In this document: positions 45,312-54,997 of the stretch, piece by piece
Position numbering within the stretch: the first letter of the stretch is position 1
Layout: every line of letters begins with the position of its first letter
Assembly: GCA_016707445.1 (NCBI GenBank)
Contig: JADJHR010000010.1
Location: forward strand, 62,001 to 126,000
Length of the DNA: 64,000 nt
Source of the DNA: Rubrivivax sp.
Lineage (GTDB): Bacteria; Pseudomonadota; Gammaproteobacteria; Burkholderiales; Burkholderiaceae_C
Direction: 5' to 3'
Made by a program: the position numbers and the translations under genes
The notes under the pieces: model-generated
The model's database searches: none
What the model saw: the letters and a program-made list of their open reading frames with translations, nothing else
Told to the model about the DNA's origin: nothing

Positions 45312-46382
45312 TCACAGCGGCCGGATCTCGAAACCGCTGGCGCCGCCCACCCAGTCGGCGAAGTCGTCTGCCAGGCGCTGGCTCTCGGCCAGCGCACGCC
45401 GCCAAGTGGCAATGCGGGCTGCCTCGTCGTCGCCGAAACGCCTGAAGTCGCTGCGGTCGGGCAGCTTGGCCAAGGGCAGCGTGGCCACCCATTCGGCCGA
45501 CGGTGACAGCAGCAGCACGTTGTCCAGTGACGGCGAGGCGGCTTGGCGGCGCTTGAAGGGTTTGTCCAGCCAGCCGGGCACCAGGTTGGACTGGAAATGC
45601 GGGTACAGCACCAGGCCATCGGTCATCGACGCGTAGTCCAGGTGCAGGTGGTAGTCGGTGATGCCGCCGTCCCAGTAGGCGCCGCGCGGCGCCCCGGGCA
45701 GGTCGTGCACGGCGTCCAGCCAGAACGGGATCGAGCAGCTGGCCAGGATCGAAGGCGCCAGGTTCTCCGTCGTCAGCTCGACGCGGCGGGTGCGGAAGTC
45801 ATTGGTGCCGAACGGCAAGGCGCTGCGTGGATCGGAGAACACCACCCGCTCCAGCCACAGCCCCAGCGCGCGCCGGCTGGTGGCGTTGCTGATGAAAGCA
45901 CCCAGGTAACCCAGTGGCGTGCGGATGCGACCCTGGCGCCGCAGCAGGTGGCGGCCGTGGCTGGTGAAGACATGCAATCGGTAACGCGGACTGGCCAGAA
46001 CCTCGGCGGCACGACGTCCCAGCCGCTGTTCGAGCTTGTCGCCGAAGCTGCGCGATGCGGCCGTCGGCGTCGGCGCCTTGCCGGGCGCGTGCTCGTAGCG
46101 CAGCGTGATGTAGTCCTCGGCCAGTTCGGCCAGGGCTGCATCGGCGTCGTGCAAGGTCGCGCAGGCCATGCGCCAAGCGCCGATCGAAGCGCCCAGCAAG
46201 TTGATGTCGTGCGTGCTGCCGGCCATCCAGTGGCCGAACAGGTAGCGGTCCAGCGGGTTCAGCACCAGGCCCTTGGGGCCACCGGCGGCGGCCGGAATCA
46301 CCCGCACCTCCTGCGGCCGCAAGCCCCCATCGAGCAGCCTCTGCCGCGCCCGCGGACCAGCGTGCAGGGTCAGCGCGCGCAT
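45312..46382 (-). CDS. patatin-like phospholipase
   Basis: A 356-residue patatin-fold lipase. The oxyanion glycine-rich motif is AAGGPKGL (about residues 32-39), the nucleophile elbow is GASIG (S66) and the catalytic aspartate is in the DGG motif YWDGGITD (D238). There is no signal peptide, so it is cytoplasmic or membrane-associated. Family members release fatty acids from phospholipids or storage polymers. It is followed closely by tex upstream on the same strand (15-bp gap). Confidence 0.88.
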   Translation of the reverse strand: MRALTLHAGPRARQRLLDGGLRPQEVRVIPAAAGGPKGLVLNPLDRYLFGHWMAGSTHDINLLGASIGAWRMACATLHDADAALAELAEDYITLRYEHAPGKAPTPTAASRSFGDKLEQRLGRRAAEVLASPRYRLHVFTSHGRHLLRRQGRIRTPLGYLGAFISNATSRRALGLWLERVVFSDPRSALPFGTNDFRTRRVELTTENLAPSILASCSIPFWLDAVHDLPGAPRGAYWDGGITDYHLHLDYASMTDGLVLYPHFQSNLVPGWLDKPFKRRQAASPSLDNVLLLSPSAEWVATLPLAKLPDRSDFRRFGDDEAARIATWRRALAESQRLADDFADWVGGASGFEIRPL

Positions 46383-46397
46383 CGCCGGGCCTGCGGC

Positions 46398-48722
46398 TCA
46401 GCGCTTGCCTTGCAGCTTCGCAAAAGCCGCAGCCATCACACCAGCTCCGTGGCTGCCGGCCTCAGGTCGCGGCCGCTCGCCGCGCGCCGCCGGCCGATAG
46501 GCGTTGTCGCCACCTTGACCTTTGGCCTGCAGCGGCACATCGAGCTTCATCGTCAGGCTGATGCGCTTGCGCGCCACGTCGACCTCTTGCACGCGCACCT
46601 TGACGATCTGCCCGGTCTTGACCACTTCGCGGGCGTCGTTGACGAACTTGCTGGACAGCTGGCTGACATGCACCAACCCGTCCTGGTGCACGCCCAGGTC
46701 GACGAAGGCGCCGAACTGCGCCACGTTGCTGACGGTGCCTTCCAGCACCATGCCAGGCTGCAGATCCTTGATGTCGTTGACGCCGTCATTGAAGCGCGCA
46801 ACCTTGAAGTCGGGCCGCGGATCGCGGCCGGGTTTTTCCAGCTCGGACAGGATGTCCTTGACCGTGATGGCGCCGAAGTGCGCATCGGCAAAGCGCTCGG
46901 GCTTGAGCGTTCGCAGCACCTCGCTGCGGCCCATCAGCTCGGTGATCGGGCGTTGCAGGCTGGCCAACATCTTCTGCACCACGGGATAGGTTTCGGGGTG
47001 AACGCCGGTCTGGTCGAGCGGGTTGTCACCGTCACGGATGCGCAAGAAGCCGGCCGCCTGCTCGAAGGTGCGCGGCCCCAGGCCGCTGACATCGAGCAGC
47101 TGCCTGCGGTTGCGAAAGGCGCCATGTGCGTCGCGCCAGCGCACGATGCTGGCCGCCACCGCGCCCGACAGGCCCGACACGCGCGACAGCAGCGGCACCG
47201 ACGCCGTGTTCAGGTCCACACCCACGCCGTTGACGCAGTCCTCGACCACGGTGTCCAGCGTGCGCGCCAGCTGGCTCTGGTTGACGTCGTGCTGATACTG
47301 GCCCACGCCGATGCTCTTGGGGTCGATCTTCACCAGCTCGGCCAGCGGGTCCTGCAGGCGGCGCGCGATGCTGACCGCGCCGCGCAGGCTGACGTCGAGA
47401 TCCGGCAACTCCTGGCTCGCAAACTCGCTGGCCGAATAGACCGAGGCGCCGGCTTCGCTGACGACGACCTTGTCCAGCTTCAGGTCGGGCGCCAGTTTGA
47501 CGATTCGCTGCATCAGTTCGGCCGCCAGCTGGTCGGTCTCGCGGCTGGCGGTGCCGTTGCCGATCGCGATCAGGTTCACACCGTGACTGGCCACCAGCCG
47601 GCCCAGCGTGTGCAGCGAGCCTTCGACATCGCGGCGCGGCTCGTGCGGGTAGACGGTGGCGGTGTCCAGCACCTTGCCGGTGTCACTGACCACGGCCACC
47701 TTGACGCCGGTGCGAATGCCCGGGTCAAGGCCCATCACCACGCGCTTGCCGGCCGGCGCGGCCAACAGCAGGTCGCGCAGGTTGTCGCCGAAGACCTTGA
47801 TCGCCACCGTCTCGGCGTCTTCGCGCAAGCGCGCAAAGAGGTCACGCTCCAGGCTCAGCGACAGCTTGACCTTCCAGGTCCAGGCCACGGCCTTGCGCAT
47901 CAGCTCGTCGCCCGGGCGTTGCTGGTGGCGCCAGCCCAGGTGGTGGGCAATGCGGCCTTCGGCGAAGCCTGGTTTGCCGGGCACCAGCTCTTCGTCCAGC
48001 ACCAGCTTGGCGTCCAGCCACTCCAGCGTGCGACCGCGGAACACCGCCAGCGCACGGTGCGACGGCACCTTGCGGATCGGTTCGCGGTAATCGAAATAAT
48101 CTCTGAACTTGGCGGCATCGGGATTGCTGCCGTCCTTGCCGTCGACCAGCCTGGACTGCAGCAGGCCGTCGCCCCACAACCATTCGCGCAGCGTGCCCAC
48201 CAGCGCCGCATCTTCGGCCCAGCGTTCGGACAGCAGGTCGCGCACGCCGTCCAGCACCGCATGCACATCGGCAAACCCGCCCTCGGCGTTGATATAGGCC
48301 GGCGCTTCGGCCAGCGGGTCGAGCAGCGGGTTTGCCCACAACGAGTCGGCCAGCGGCTCGAGCCCCGCTTCACGCGCGATCATGCCCTTGGTGCGGCGCC
48401 TGGGCTTGAACGGCAGGTACAGGTCTTCCAGCTCCTGCTTGGTCGGCGCGGCGTCGATGGCGGCCTGCAACTCGGGTGTCAGCTTGCCCTGTTCGCCGAC
48501 GCTCTTGAGCACTGCGGTGCGCCGGTCTTCCAGCTCGCGCACATAGCTCAATCGGGCCTCCAGTTCACGCAGCTGGATGTCGTCGAGGCCGTCAGTGGCC
48601 TCTTTGCGGTAGCGGGCAATGAACGGCACCGTGGCGCCGCCATCGAGCAGGTCCACCGCAGCCTGCACCTGCGCCGGCCGAACCTTCAGTTCGGCGGCGA
48701 TCTGTCGCGTGATCTTGTCCAA
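46398..48722 (-). CDS. tex: Tex family RNA-binding transcriptional accessory protein
   Basis: A 774-residue protein with the complete Tex layout: N-terminal helical region (PFIARYRKEATDGLDDIQLRE split at its centre), the YqgF-like nuclease fold from about residue 330 (VVMGLDPGIRTGVKVAVV), the HhH segment, and the C-terminal S1 domain (GMVLEGTVSNVAQFGAFVDL) with KVRVQEVDVARKRISLTMK. Tex acts in transcription and RNA handling and is widely conserved. A short Gly/Arg-rich tail follows S1. Confidence 0.95.
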   Translation of the reverse strand: MDKITRQIAAELKVRPAQVQAAVDLLDGGATVPFIARYRKEATDGLDDIQLRELEARLSYVRELEDRRTAVLKSVGEQGKLTPELQAAIDAAPTKQELEDLYLPFKPRRRTKGMIAREAGLEPLADSLWANPLLDPLAEAPAYINAEGGFADVHAVLDGVRDLLSERWAEDAALVGTLREWLWGDGLLQSRLVDGKDGSNPDAAKFRDYFDYREPIRKVPSHRALAVFRGRTLEWLDAKLVLDEELVPGKPGFAEGRIAHHLGWRHQQRPGDELMRKAVAWTWKVKLSLSLERDLFARLREDAETVAIKVFGDNLRDLLLAAPAGKRVVMGLDPGIRTGVKVAVVSDTGKVLDTATVYPHEPRRDVEGSLHTLGRLVASHGVNLIAIGNGTASRETDQLAAELMQRIVKLAPDLKLDKVVVSEAGASVYSASEFASQELPDLDVSLRGAVSIARRLQDPLAELVKIDPKSIGVGQYQHDVNQSQLARTLDTVVEDCVNGVGVDLNTASVPLLSRVSGLSGAVAASIVRWRDAHGAFRNRRQLLDVSGLGPRTFEQAAGFLRIRDGDNPLDQTGVHPETYPVVQKMLASLQRPITELMGRSEVLRTLKPERFADAHFGAITVKDILSELEKPGRDPRPDFKVARFNDGVNDIKDLQPGMVLEGTVSNVAQFGAFVDLGVHQDGLVHVSQLSSKFVNDAREVVKTGQIVKVRVQEVDVARKRISLTMKLDVPLQAKGQGGDNAYRPAARGERPRPEAGSHGAGVMAAAFAKLQGKR

Positions 48723-48776
48723 GGAAATCAGGGGTCAAAAACGAAGCGGCGGAGTGTGCCACGCCACCGAAAAGCG

Positions 48777-49997
48777 TCAGCGCGACGCCAACCAGCGCTG
48801 CACGCCCTGGCCCGCCGCATGCCCGGTGGTCAGACAGGCGGTGATCAGGTAGCCGCCGGTGGGGGCCTCCCAGTCCAGCATCTCGCCGGCACAGAACACG
48901 CCGGGCAACGCGCTCAGCATCAACCCGTCGTCCAGTGCGGCCAGCGGGACGCCACCAGCGGTGCTGATGGCCTCGTCGATCGGCCGTGCGGCCCGCACGG
49001 TGATCGGCAGCGCCTTGATGCGTGTGGCCAACGCGGCGGTGTCGGCCATGGCTTCGCGGGCCTGACCTTCCCACAACAGTGCCGCCTTCACGCCATCGAT
49101 CTTCAGCCGCGTCTTCAGGTGCGTGGCCAGCGAGCGCGTGCCGCGCGGGTGGGCCAGTTCGCGCTGCACCCAGGCGGCATCGCGACCAGGCAGCAGGTCG
49201 AGCTCGAACCTGGCCTGCCCGTCGCGAGCGATGCGCTCGCGCAGTGCCGGTGACGCGGCGTAGATCAGGCTGCCTTCGACACCGCCTTCGGTCAGCACGA
49301 ACTCACCGGCCTGGCGCATCGGCGTGCCGTCGGGCAAGGTCCAGGCGATGGCCACCGCCTTCAGCGGCGACCCCGCATGCCGGGTCTTCAGGTGCTCGCT
49401 CCAGGCGACGTCGAAGCCGCAGTTCGACGGCCGCAGCGGCGCCAGATCGACACCGCGCGCGGCCAGCAGCGGCACCCAGTCGCCGTCCGAACCCAGGCGC
49501 GGCCAGCTGGCACCACCCAAGGCCAGCACGGTGGCATCGGGGCGCAGTCGCTGCTGCCCTGCCGGCGCATCGAAACACAGGCTGCCATCGTCGGCCCAGC
49601 CGGTCCAGCGGTGCCGCATGTGCAGCCGCACGCCACGTTCACGCAGGCGGTGCAGCCAGGCGCGCAGCAGGGGTGCTGCCTTCATGTCGGCGGGGAAGAC
49701 CCGGCCCGAGCTGCCGACGAAGGTGGTGATGCCCAGCCCGGCCGCAAAGTCGCGCGTGGCCTGGGCGCCGAAAGCCTGCAACCGCGGCCGCAGCCAGGCG
49801 GCGGCTTCGGCATAACGTGCGACGAAAGGCTCGAAGGCCTCGCCATGGGTCAGGTTGAGCCCGCCCTTGCCGGCCAGAAGAAACTTGCGACCGACCGAGG
49901 GCATGCCATCGTACAGATCGACCGCCACGCCGGCAGTCGACAGCACCTCGGCCGCCATCAGCCCGGCCGGGCCGCCGCCGATGACGGCGACCGTCAC
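48777..49997 (-). CDS. NAD(P)/FAD-dependent oxidoreductase, HI0933/TIGR03862-like flavoprotein
   Basis: A 406-residue flavoprotein. The dinucleotide-binding motif is VAVIGGGPAGLMAAEVLSTA (residues 3-22), followed by the family pattern SVGRKFLLAGKGGLNLTHGE and, near the C-terminus, the second FAD-contacting block GVFCAGEMLDWEAPTGGYLI. The physiological reaction of this group is unknown. It overlaps the YciI gene by 4 nt (ATGA) and is probably co-translated. Confidence 0.9.
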   Translation of the reverse strand: MTVAVIGGGPAGLMAAEVLSTAGVAVDLYDGMPSVGRKFLLAGKGGLNLTHGEAFEPFVARYAEAAAWLRPRLQAFGAQATRDFAAGLGITTFVGSSGRVFPADMKAAPLLRAWLHRLRERGVRLHMRHRWTGWADDGSLCFDAPAGQQRLRPDATVLALGGASWPRLGSDGDWVPLLAARGVDLAPLRPSNCGFDVAWSEHLKTRHAGSPLKAVAIAWTLPDGTPMRQAGEFVLTEGGVEGSLIYAASPALRERIARDGQARFELDLLPGRDAAWVQRELAHPRGTRSLATHLKTRLKIDGVKAALLWEGQAREAMADTAALATRIKALPITVRAARPIDEAISTAGGVPLAALDDGLMLSALPGVFCAGEMLDWEAPTGGYLITACLTTGHAAGQGVQRWLASR

Positions 49998-50290
49998 GCC
50001 TTCAAGCCGATGATCCAGGGCCGGATCTCGAACTGCAGCAGGCCCGACTCCACCGCCGGATCGCTCAACGCGTGGGTGCGCAGCGTGTCTTCGTCCATGC
50101 CCGGCTTGCAGATCATCATGCCGCCGCCCGCACCGTCGACAAAGGGCCCACCCATCTCGAGCTGGCCCGCGTCCAGCAGCTTCAGATAGTGGCCGCGGTG
50201 CTCCTGGATGCCGACCTGCTGCGTCAGCGGCAGGCCCGGCTCCCAGGCGGGGCCGGGGCTGTGGATCACGACAAGGCAGCGCTCGGACAT
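49994..50290 (-). CDS. YciI family protein
   Basis: A 98-residue alpha/beta protein with the YCII features HRGHYLKLLDAGQLEMGGPF (conserved His, Gly and the following DGAGGGMMI). Such small dimers have a His-Asp pair; for one family member a dehydrochlorinase-like chemistry has been proposed, most have unknown roles. Its stop overlaps the flavoprotein start, suggesting linked function. Confidence 0.85.
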   Translation of the reverse strand: MSERCLVVIHSPGPAWEPGLPLTQQVGIQEHRGHYLKLLDAGQLEMGGPFVDGAGGGMMICKPGMDEDTLRTHALSDPAVESGLLQFEIRPWIIGLKA

Positions 50291-50355
50291 GGCGGGATGG
50301 GCTCAGCGACGGGACAAGGCCCGCACTGTAGGCGATTCGCCACCCGCGCCGCCCG

Positions 50356-52270
50356 CTACTTCAGGTCCACCTTGCGCAGGTTGTCGTCGCTGTTGCGGTC
50401 GATGCGCTTGTTGTAGGGGTCGACACCGGCCCACAGCGGCTTTTCCTTCAATACCAGCTGGAACTGCTGTTTGCCGCTGCGCACGGTGCGACGCTCGAAC
50501 AGCAGCACCGACGCCGGCTTGAAGTCCTTGGCGCCCGGCTCAGCGCTGAAGAGGCCGATGTCGAAGGCCTCGTCCAGCGGCACTTCGGTCTCCACGCCCT
50601 TGCCGTCGGCGATCAGCTTGCGCGCCTCGACCTCCAGCGTCAGGTCCCATTGGCCGTCGGGCCGCTGGTGGGTGCTGGCGGCGCTGGCCTTGGCAGCAAC
50701 CAGGCTGATGCGCTCGAACAGGTCGGTGATCAGGGCGTCATGCGCCGGTCCGGCTTCTTCACGCAGCAGACGCAGGAAGTCGCTCGAATTGGGATACGGC
50801 GCCGACTTGAACGCGTACTGCGCGATCAGCCGCTGCAGCGCGCGGTTGACCACCGCCTCACCCACCACTTCTTTCAGCCAGTACATGGCCAGACTGCCCT
50901 TCTGGTAGTACACGTAAGGCTGGTCTTCAACGCGTGCCAACGGCAACTCCTCGATCAACTTGCCGCCGCGCGCGCGCAGATAGCGATCGAGCTCGTACTT
51001 CAGGAACTTGCGGACCTGCTCGCGACCGTAGAGCCTTTCCATCACCAGCAGCGCCGAATACTGGGCGAAGGTTTCCGACAGCAGCGTCGGGCCCTGCTGT
51101 TCGGCCCCGATGACCTGGTGCCCCCACCACTGGTGTGCGATCTCGTGCGCGGTCACGTAGGTCACCATGTCGATCTTGTCGGCGGCGCCCGTATCGGGCA
51201 GCCGGGTGACCAAGCCGATGCCTTCGGAGTACGGGATCGTGCCGGCAAAGGCCTGCGTGAAGTTGGCATAGGTCGGAAACTCCAGGATGCGCGCCTGCTT
51301 GAACGGATTAGGGTGAAAGCGCGGCCGAGTACAGGTCGATCGATGTCGCCATCGCATCCAGCATGCGCTGCACGTTGAACTCATGGCCCGGCTGGTGGTA
51401 GACGCTCAGCTGAATGCCGCGGTGATTCGTCGACTTGAACGCATAACGTGCCGATTGCAGCGAGAAGAAGTGCTGGATCGGTGCCTCGGTGCGCGTGACC
51501 AGCGTGCGCCGGCCGCCGGTGATGGTGTCGCTGACCATCGCACCCGGCGCCACCGGGGTCTGGTCGGCGTCGGTCACCAGCGTGATCTGCGCGTTCACCC
51601 AGTCGCTGTCGTGGCGCAGATACTGGTGCGCGCGGGCGCTCTCGTCTTCCAGCCTGGCCATGCGCAGCTCGGGTGGCAGGCCGTGCTTGCGGCGCTTGCT
51701 GCGGTCCTGCAGCAGCATCGTGCGGTCCATGCCAATCAGGGGTGCCACCTCGAAGTTGGCGAGGAAGCTGCCGTTGTCGACCAGGCGCCGCTGCCCACTG
51801 TCGTTGCGAAAGCCCGGGTCCGACAACTCGGTGCTGAAAGTCAGCGTTCTGGATTCACCGGGCTGCAGCGCCGGCGCCAGGCGGTAGATGCGGTAGTCGA
51901 ACTCGTCGTAGGACTTTTCCAGCGTGGCGCCGGGCAGGTCCAGCTGGCGCAGCTTCAGCGGCCGCAGCCAGCGCAGGTGCAAGTTCGACATCGGCGCCGT
52001 GCTGCGGTTCTTGATGCGGTAGCTGCCCTGCGTCAGCGCGCGGCGCTGATGTGGATACAGCTCGACCTTCAGCGTGACGTCGGTGATCGTCGGCTGCGGC
52101 AGGGCCTCGAAGGGCAACAGGGTCTTTTCGTAGCGCGCCAGCCAGGCCTCGTGCTCAGGCCGGGAGACCTGGTCGTTGATGATGTTGGTGTTGTAGAAGA
52201 TCCAGCCGCCCAGGCCAACCCAGATCACACTGGCGGCCGCCAGCCAGACACCGGCTGCGCCTGGCCCAGG
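50356..52270 (-). pseudogene. M1 family aminopeptidase domain of an ABC permease-peptidase fusion, 5'-truncated and frameshifted
   Basis: The frame from about 52270 begins in a last membrane helix (VWLAAASVIWVGLGGWIFYN) and continues into the M1 N-terminal beta domain. It breaks near 51311-51320: IDLYSAA should continue as FHPNPFKQARILEFPTYANF, which needs one base removed. The catalytic part has the zinc site HEIAHQWWGHQ and the downstream glutamate in LLSETFAQYSALL. In the family this domain is the C-terminal half of a protein of about 1200 residues whose N-terminal half is an ABC-2-type permease; that half is absent and replaced by unrelated sequence. Peptidase residues are intact, but the gene is doubly damaged. 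Confidence 0.75.
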
Positions 52271-52431
52271 CTGCAAGGCAGGCACCTGAAGCGACGTGTG
52301 CGGTGCAGCGCCACGGCCCGGCGCCGACGGTGGTCGAGCTGTACACGTCCGAAGGCTGCAGTTCCTGCCCGCCCGCCGAACGCTGGTTGATGAACAGCCT
52401 GAAGGGCCGCAGCGAGGTGCTGGATTGTTGA
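52265..52431 (+). pseudogene. fragment of a DUF1223 (thioredoxin-like) protein
   Basis: The plus strand reads RLAQAARQAPEATCAVQRHG and then PTVVELYTSEGCSSCPPAER followed by WLMNSLKGRSEVL before a stop. VELYTSEGCSSCPPA is the hallmark CxxC-containing start of DUF1223 proteins, including the end of their signal peptide. Those proteins have about 230-260 residues; only about 50 remain, with neither the start nor the rest. It overlaps the broken end of the M1 gene. Confidence 0.65.
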
Positions 52432-52542
52432 GCCGGCGCGCCACAAACTTGTTCCCGGACAAGCCCTTGATGCGCACGCTGGGTCACAGTCGCGGCCCTT
52501 GCAGTCCTCAGTCTGCGCCCGGTGCCCGGGCCCACCCCCACG

Positions 52543-53562
52543 ATGAGCCATGACTTGCGGATCCCCCAGCTCGTCTGCCCCGCCGGATCGCTGCGCGCCT
52601 TGCACAGTGCGGTCGACGCGGGCGCCGACGCGGTCTACCTCGGTCTGAAGGACGCCACCAACGCGCGCAACTTCGCCGGCCTGAACTTCGACGACGCCCA
52701 GGTGCGCGACGGCGTGGCCCATGCCCATGGCCGCGGCGCCGAAGTGCTGATGGCGTTGAACACCTTTGCCGACGCACACGACCCGTCGCCCTGGTTTCGT
52801 GCCGCCGACAAGGCGGTGGCGCTGGGCGCCGATGCGCTGATCGTCGCCGACAGCGCCGTCATGGCCTGGTGCCGGCGCCAGCACCCGCAGCTGCGGCTGC
52901 ACCTGTCGGTGCAGGCCTCGGCCACCTCACACGCCGCGATCGAGTTCTACCGCAGCCGCTACGGCATCCAGCGCGCCGTGCTGCCGCGCGTGCTGACGCT
53001 GCAGCAGGTGGCGCAGGTGGTGCGCCAGTCCAGCATCGACATCGAGGTCTTCGGCTTCGGCAGCCTGTGCGTGATGGTCGAGGGCCGCTGCACGCTGTCG
53101 TCGTGGGTCACCGGGCAATCGCCCAACAACGCCGGCGTGTGCTCGCCGGCATCGGCCGTGCGCTGGAACGAACAGGCCGACGGCAGCGTCGACGCCCGCT
53201 TGGGCGGCGTGCTGATCGACCGTTACGGCGCCAGCGAGGCGCGCGGCTACCCCACGCTGTGCAAGGGCCGCTTCGAGGTCAATGGCCGACGCGAATATGC
53301 GCTCGAGGAACCGACCAGCCTGGACACGATGGAACTGCTGCCGCAGCTGATGGCCATCGGCGTCGCGGCGATCAAGATCGAGGGGCGTCAGCGCAGTGCG
53401 GCCTATGTCGGCCAGGTCACCCGCGCCTGGCGCTCGGCAATCGACCGCGCCGCGGCCGATCCGAAGGGCTTTGCACCGGCCGCCGCTGAAACCGCCGTGC
53501 TGGCCAGCCACGCGGAGGGTCAGCGCCACACCCTGGGCGCTTACGAAAGGCCGTGGCGATGA
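52543..53562 (+). CDS. ubiU: O2-independent ubiquinone biosynthesis protein UbiU (U32 peptidase family)
   Basis: A 339-residue U32-family protein that, with UbiV, hydroxylates ubiquinone precursors without oxygen. Its four [4Fe-4S] ligands are visible at C176, C183, C200 and C240, with nearly the same spacing as in E. coli UbiU. The motif GQSPNNAGVCSPA and the typical PAGSLRALHSAVDAGADAVY start support the assignment. The ATG at 52543 (MSHDLRIPQL) is favoured over the ATG 21 bp upstream. It is followed by ubiV with a 4-nt overlap. Confidence 0.93.
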   Translation: MSHDLRIPQLVCPAGSLRALHSAVDAGADAVYLGLKDATNARNFAGLNFDDAQVRDGVAHAHGRGAEVLMALNTFADAHDPSPWFRAADKAVALGADALIVADSAVMAWCRRQHPQLRLHLSVQASATSHAAIEFYRSRYGIQRAVLPRVLTLQQVAQVVRQSSIDIEVFGFGSLCVMVEGRCTLSSWVTGQSPNNAGVCSPASAVRWNEQADGSVDARLGGVLIDRYGASEARGYPTLCKGRFEVNGRREYALEEPTSLDTMELLPQLMAIGVAAIKIEGRQRSAAYVGQVTRAWRSAIDRAAADPKGFAPAAAETAVLASHAEGQRHTLGAYERPWR

Positions 53563-54524
53563 CAACCCCTGGTATCGAAAGCGCCGAAAGCCAGCAGCCG
53601 CTTGCTCCGCTTGATCTCACCGTCGGGCCGGTGCTGTACCACTGGCCGCGCGCCACGCTGCTCGACTTCTATGCCGGTGTGGCCGATTCACCGGCGCGCA
53701 CCGTGGTGCTGGGCGAGGTGGTGTGTGCCCGCCGCCGCGAACTGCGTCTGCCCGACTGGCTGGCACTCGGCCGTGAACTGCAGCGCGCCGGCAAGCAGGT
53801 GGTGCTGGCCACGCAGGCGCTGGTCGAGACCGAAGCCGACCTGCGACTGATCGAACACCAGGCTGAACAGTCCGAGTTCGCGGTCGAGGCCGGCGACGCC
53901 TCGGCGCTGCAGCTGCTGGCTGGTCGCGTGCCGCTGGTGCTGGGCCCGCACCTCAACATCTACAGCCAGCAGGCGCTGCTCGAGCACGCCGACCTCGGTG
54001 CCACGCGCTGGGTGGCGCCGGTGGAGCTGGCGCTGGACGCGGTGGCGCGCATCAACCCGCCGACCGCGCCGGTTCTCGGTGCCGGCGGCCAGCCGCTGCA
54101 GACCGAGGTCTGGGCCTTCGGGCGCGTGCCGCTGTCGTTTTCGGTGCGCTGCTTCACCGCGCGCCATCACGGTGTCGCCAAGGACAGCTGCGGCTTCGTC
54201 TGCCTCAGCGACGCCGACGGCCTGGCGATGAACAGCAGTGACGGCGCGCCCTTCCTGGTCCTCAACGGCACGCAGACACAATCGGCGGCCGTGCAATGCC
54301 TGCTCGGCGATGCCTCGGCTCTGCGCGCCGCCGGTGTGAACAGCCTGCGCCTGTCACCGTGTGCACGGGGCTTTCTGCAGGTGCTGCGCGATTTCGACGC
54401 CGTGCTGCATCAGCAAGGCGCGGCCGACCCGGTGATGGTGGCGTGGCCGGCACTGGGCGTGCCCGGGCCTTATGGCAATGGTTATGCTCGGCACCAACCC
54501 GGCATGGCCTGGAGCGAGACATGA
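53559..54524 (+). CDS. ubiV: O2-independent ubiquinone biosynthesis protein UbiV (U32 peptidase family)
   Basis: A 321-residue partner of UbiU. The cluster ligands are C56, C198, C211 and C215, reproducing the UbiV pattern of one early cysteine and a C-x12-C-x3-C group (VRCFTARHHGVAKDSCGFVC in this protein). The two proteins form a complex. It overlaps ubiU and ubiT by 4 nt each, so the three are co-translated. Confidence 0.93.
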   Translation: MTTPGIESAESQQPLAPLDLTVGPVLYHWPRATLLDFYAGVADSPARTVVLGEVVCARRRELRLPDWLALGRELQRAGKQVVLATQALVETEADLRLIEHQAEQSEFAVEAGDASALQLLAGRVPLVLGPHLNIYSQQALLEHADLGATRWVAPVELALDAVARINPPTAPVLGAGGQPLQTEVWAFGRVPLSFSVRCFTARHHGVAKDSCGFVCLSDADGLAMNSSDGAPFLVLNGTQTQSAAVQCLLGDASALRAAGVNSLRLSPCARGFLQVLRDFDAVLHQQGAADPVMVAWPALGVPGPYGNGYARHQPGMAWSET

Positions 54525-54997
54525 CGACATCTGCACCCCTGGTCAGCGCGCGCGAACGCCCACTGCCTCGCGGCCTGCCCAAGGGCCTGGCGCCGTGGCA
54601 CCGGCGCCTGGCCGCGCTGGTCGAGCGACTGCCTTCGACGCCGCCGTCGGTGGCCGCGGCGGCGGTGTTGAATCGGGCCCTGCTGCCCAGGCTGCCCGAC
54701 GACGCCCACCGCGCGCTGTTCGGACGTGTCGTGGCACTGCGCGTCAGCGACTTCGGGTTGCGCGTTCATCTGCGTCTGGGCCGGCAGGGCTTCGTCGCGG
54801 CCGGCGATGCCGACGCCCCCGAACTGCAGATCCGCGCCACCGCCGAGGCCTTCGTGCGCCTGGCACGTGGGCAGGACGACCCCGATCGCCTGTTCTTCGA
54901 ACGCCAGCTGCTGATGGAAGGCGACACCGAGCTCGGGCTGGTGCTGAAGAACGCGCTCGACGCCATCGGCCCGCTGTGGCAGCGGGCCCCGCGCTGA
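54521..54997 (+). CDS. ubiT: SCP2-domain protein UbiT, anaerobic ubiquinone accessory factor
   Basis: A 158-residue protein with an SCP2 sterol-carrier fold (ALRVSDFGLRVHLRLGRQGF, then PELQIRATAEAFVRLARGQD and FFERQLLMEGDTELGL). UbiT binds the hydrophobic ubiquinone intermediates in the anaerobic pathway, as UbiJ does in air. Overlapping genes on both sides; completes ubiUVT. Confidence 0.9.
   Translation: MTTSAPLVSARERPLPRGLPKGLAPWHRRLAALVERLPSTPPSVAAAAVLNRALLPRLPDDAHRALFGRVVALRVSDFGLRVHLRLGRQGFVAAGDADAPELQIRATAEAFVRLARGQDDPDRLFFERQLLMEGDTELGLVLKNALDAIGPLWQRAPR

Noticed and set aside
45543..49253. A 1236-codon open frame on the plus strand across patatin, tex and the flavoprotein gene
   Set aside because: It is antisense to three well-identified genes and its composition (Val/Gln/His/Arg-rich) is that of a reverse-strand shadow.
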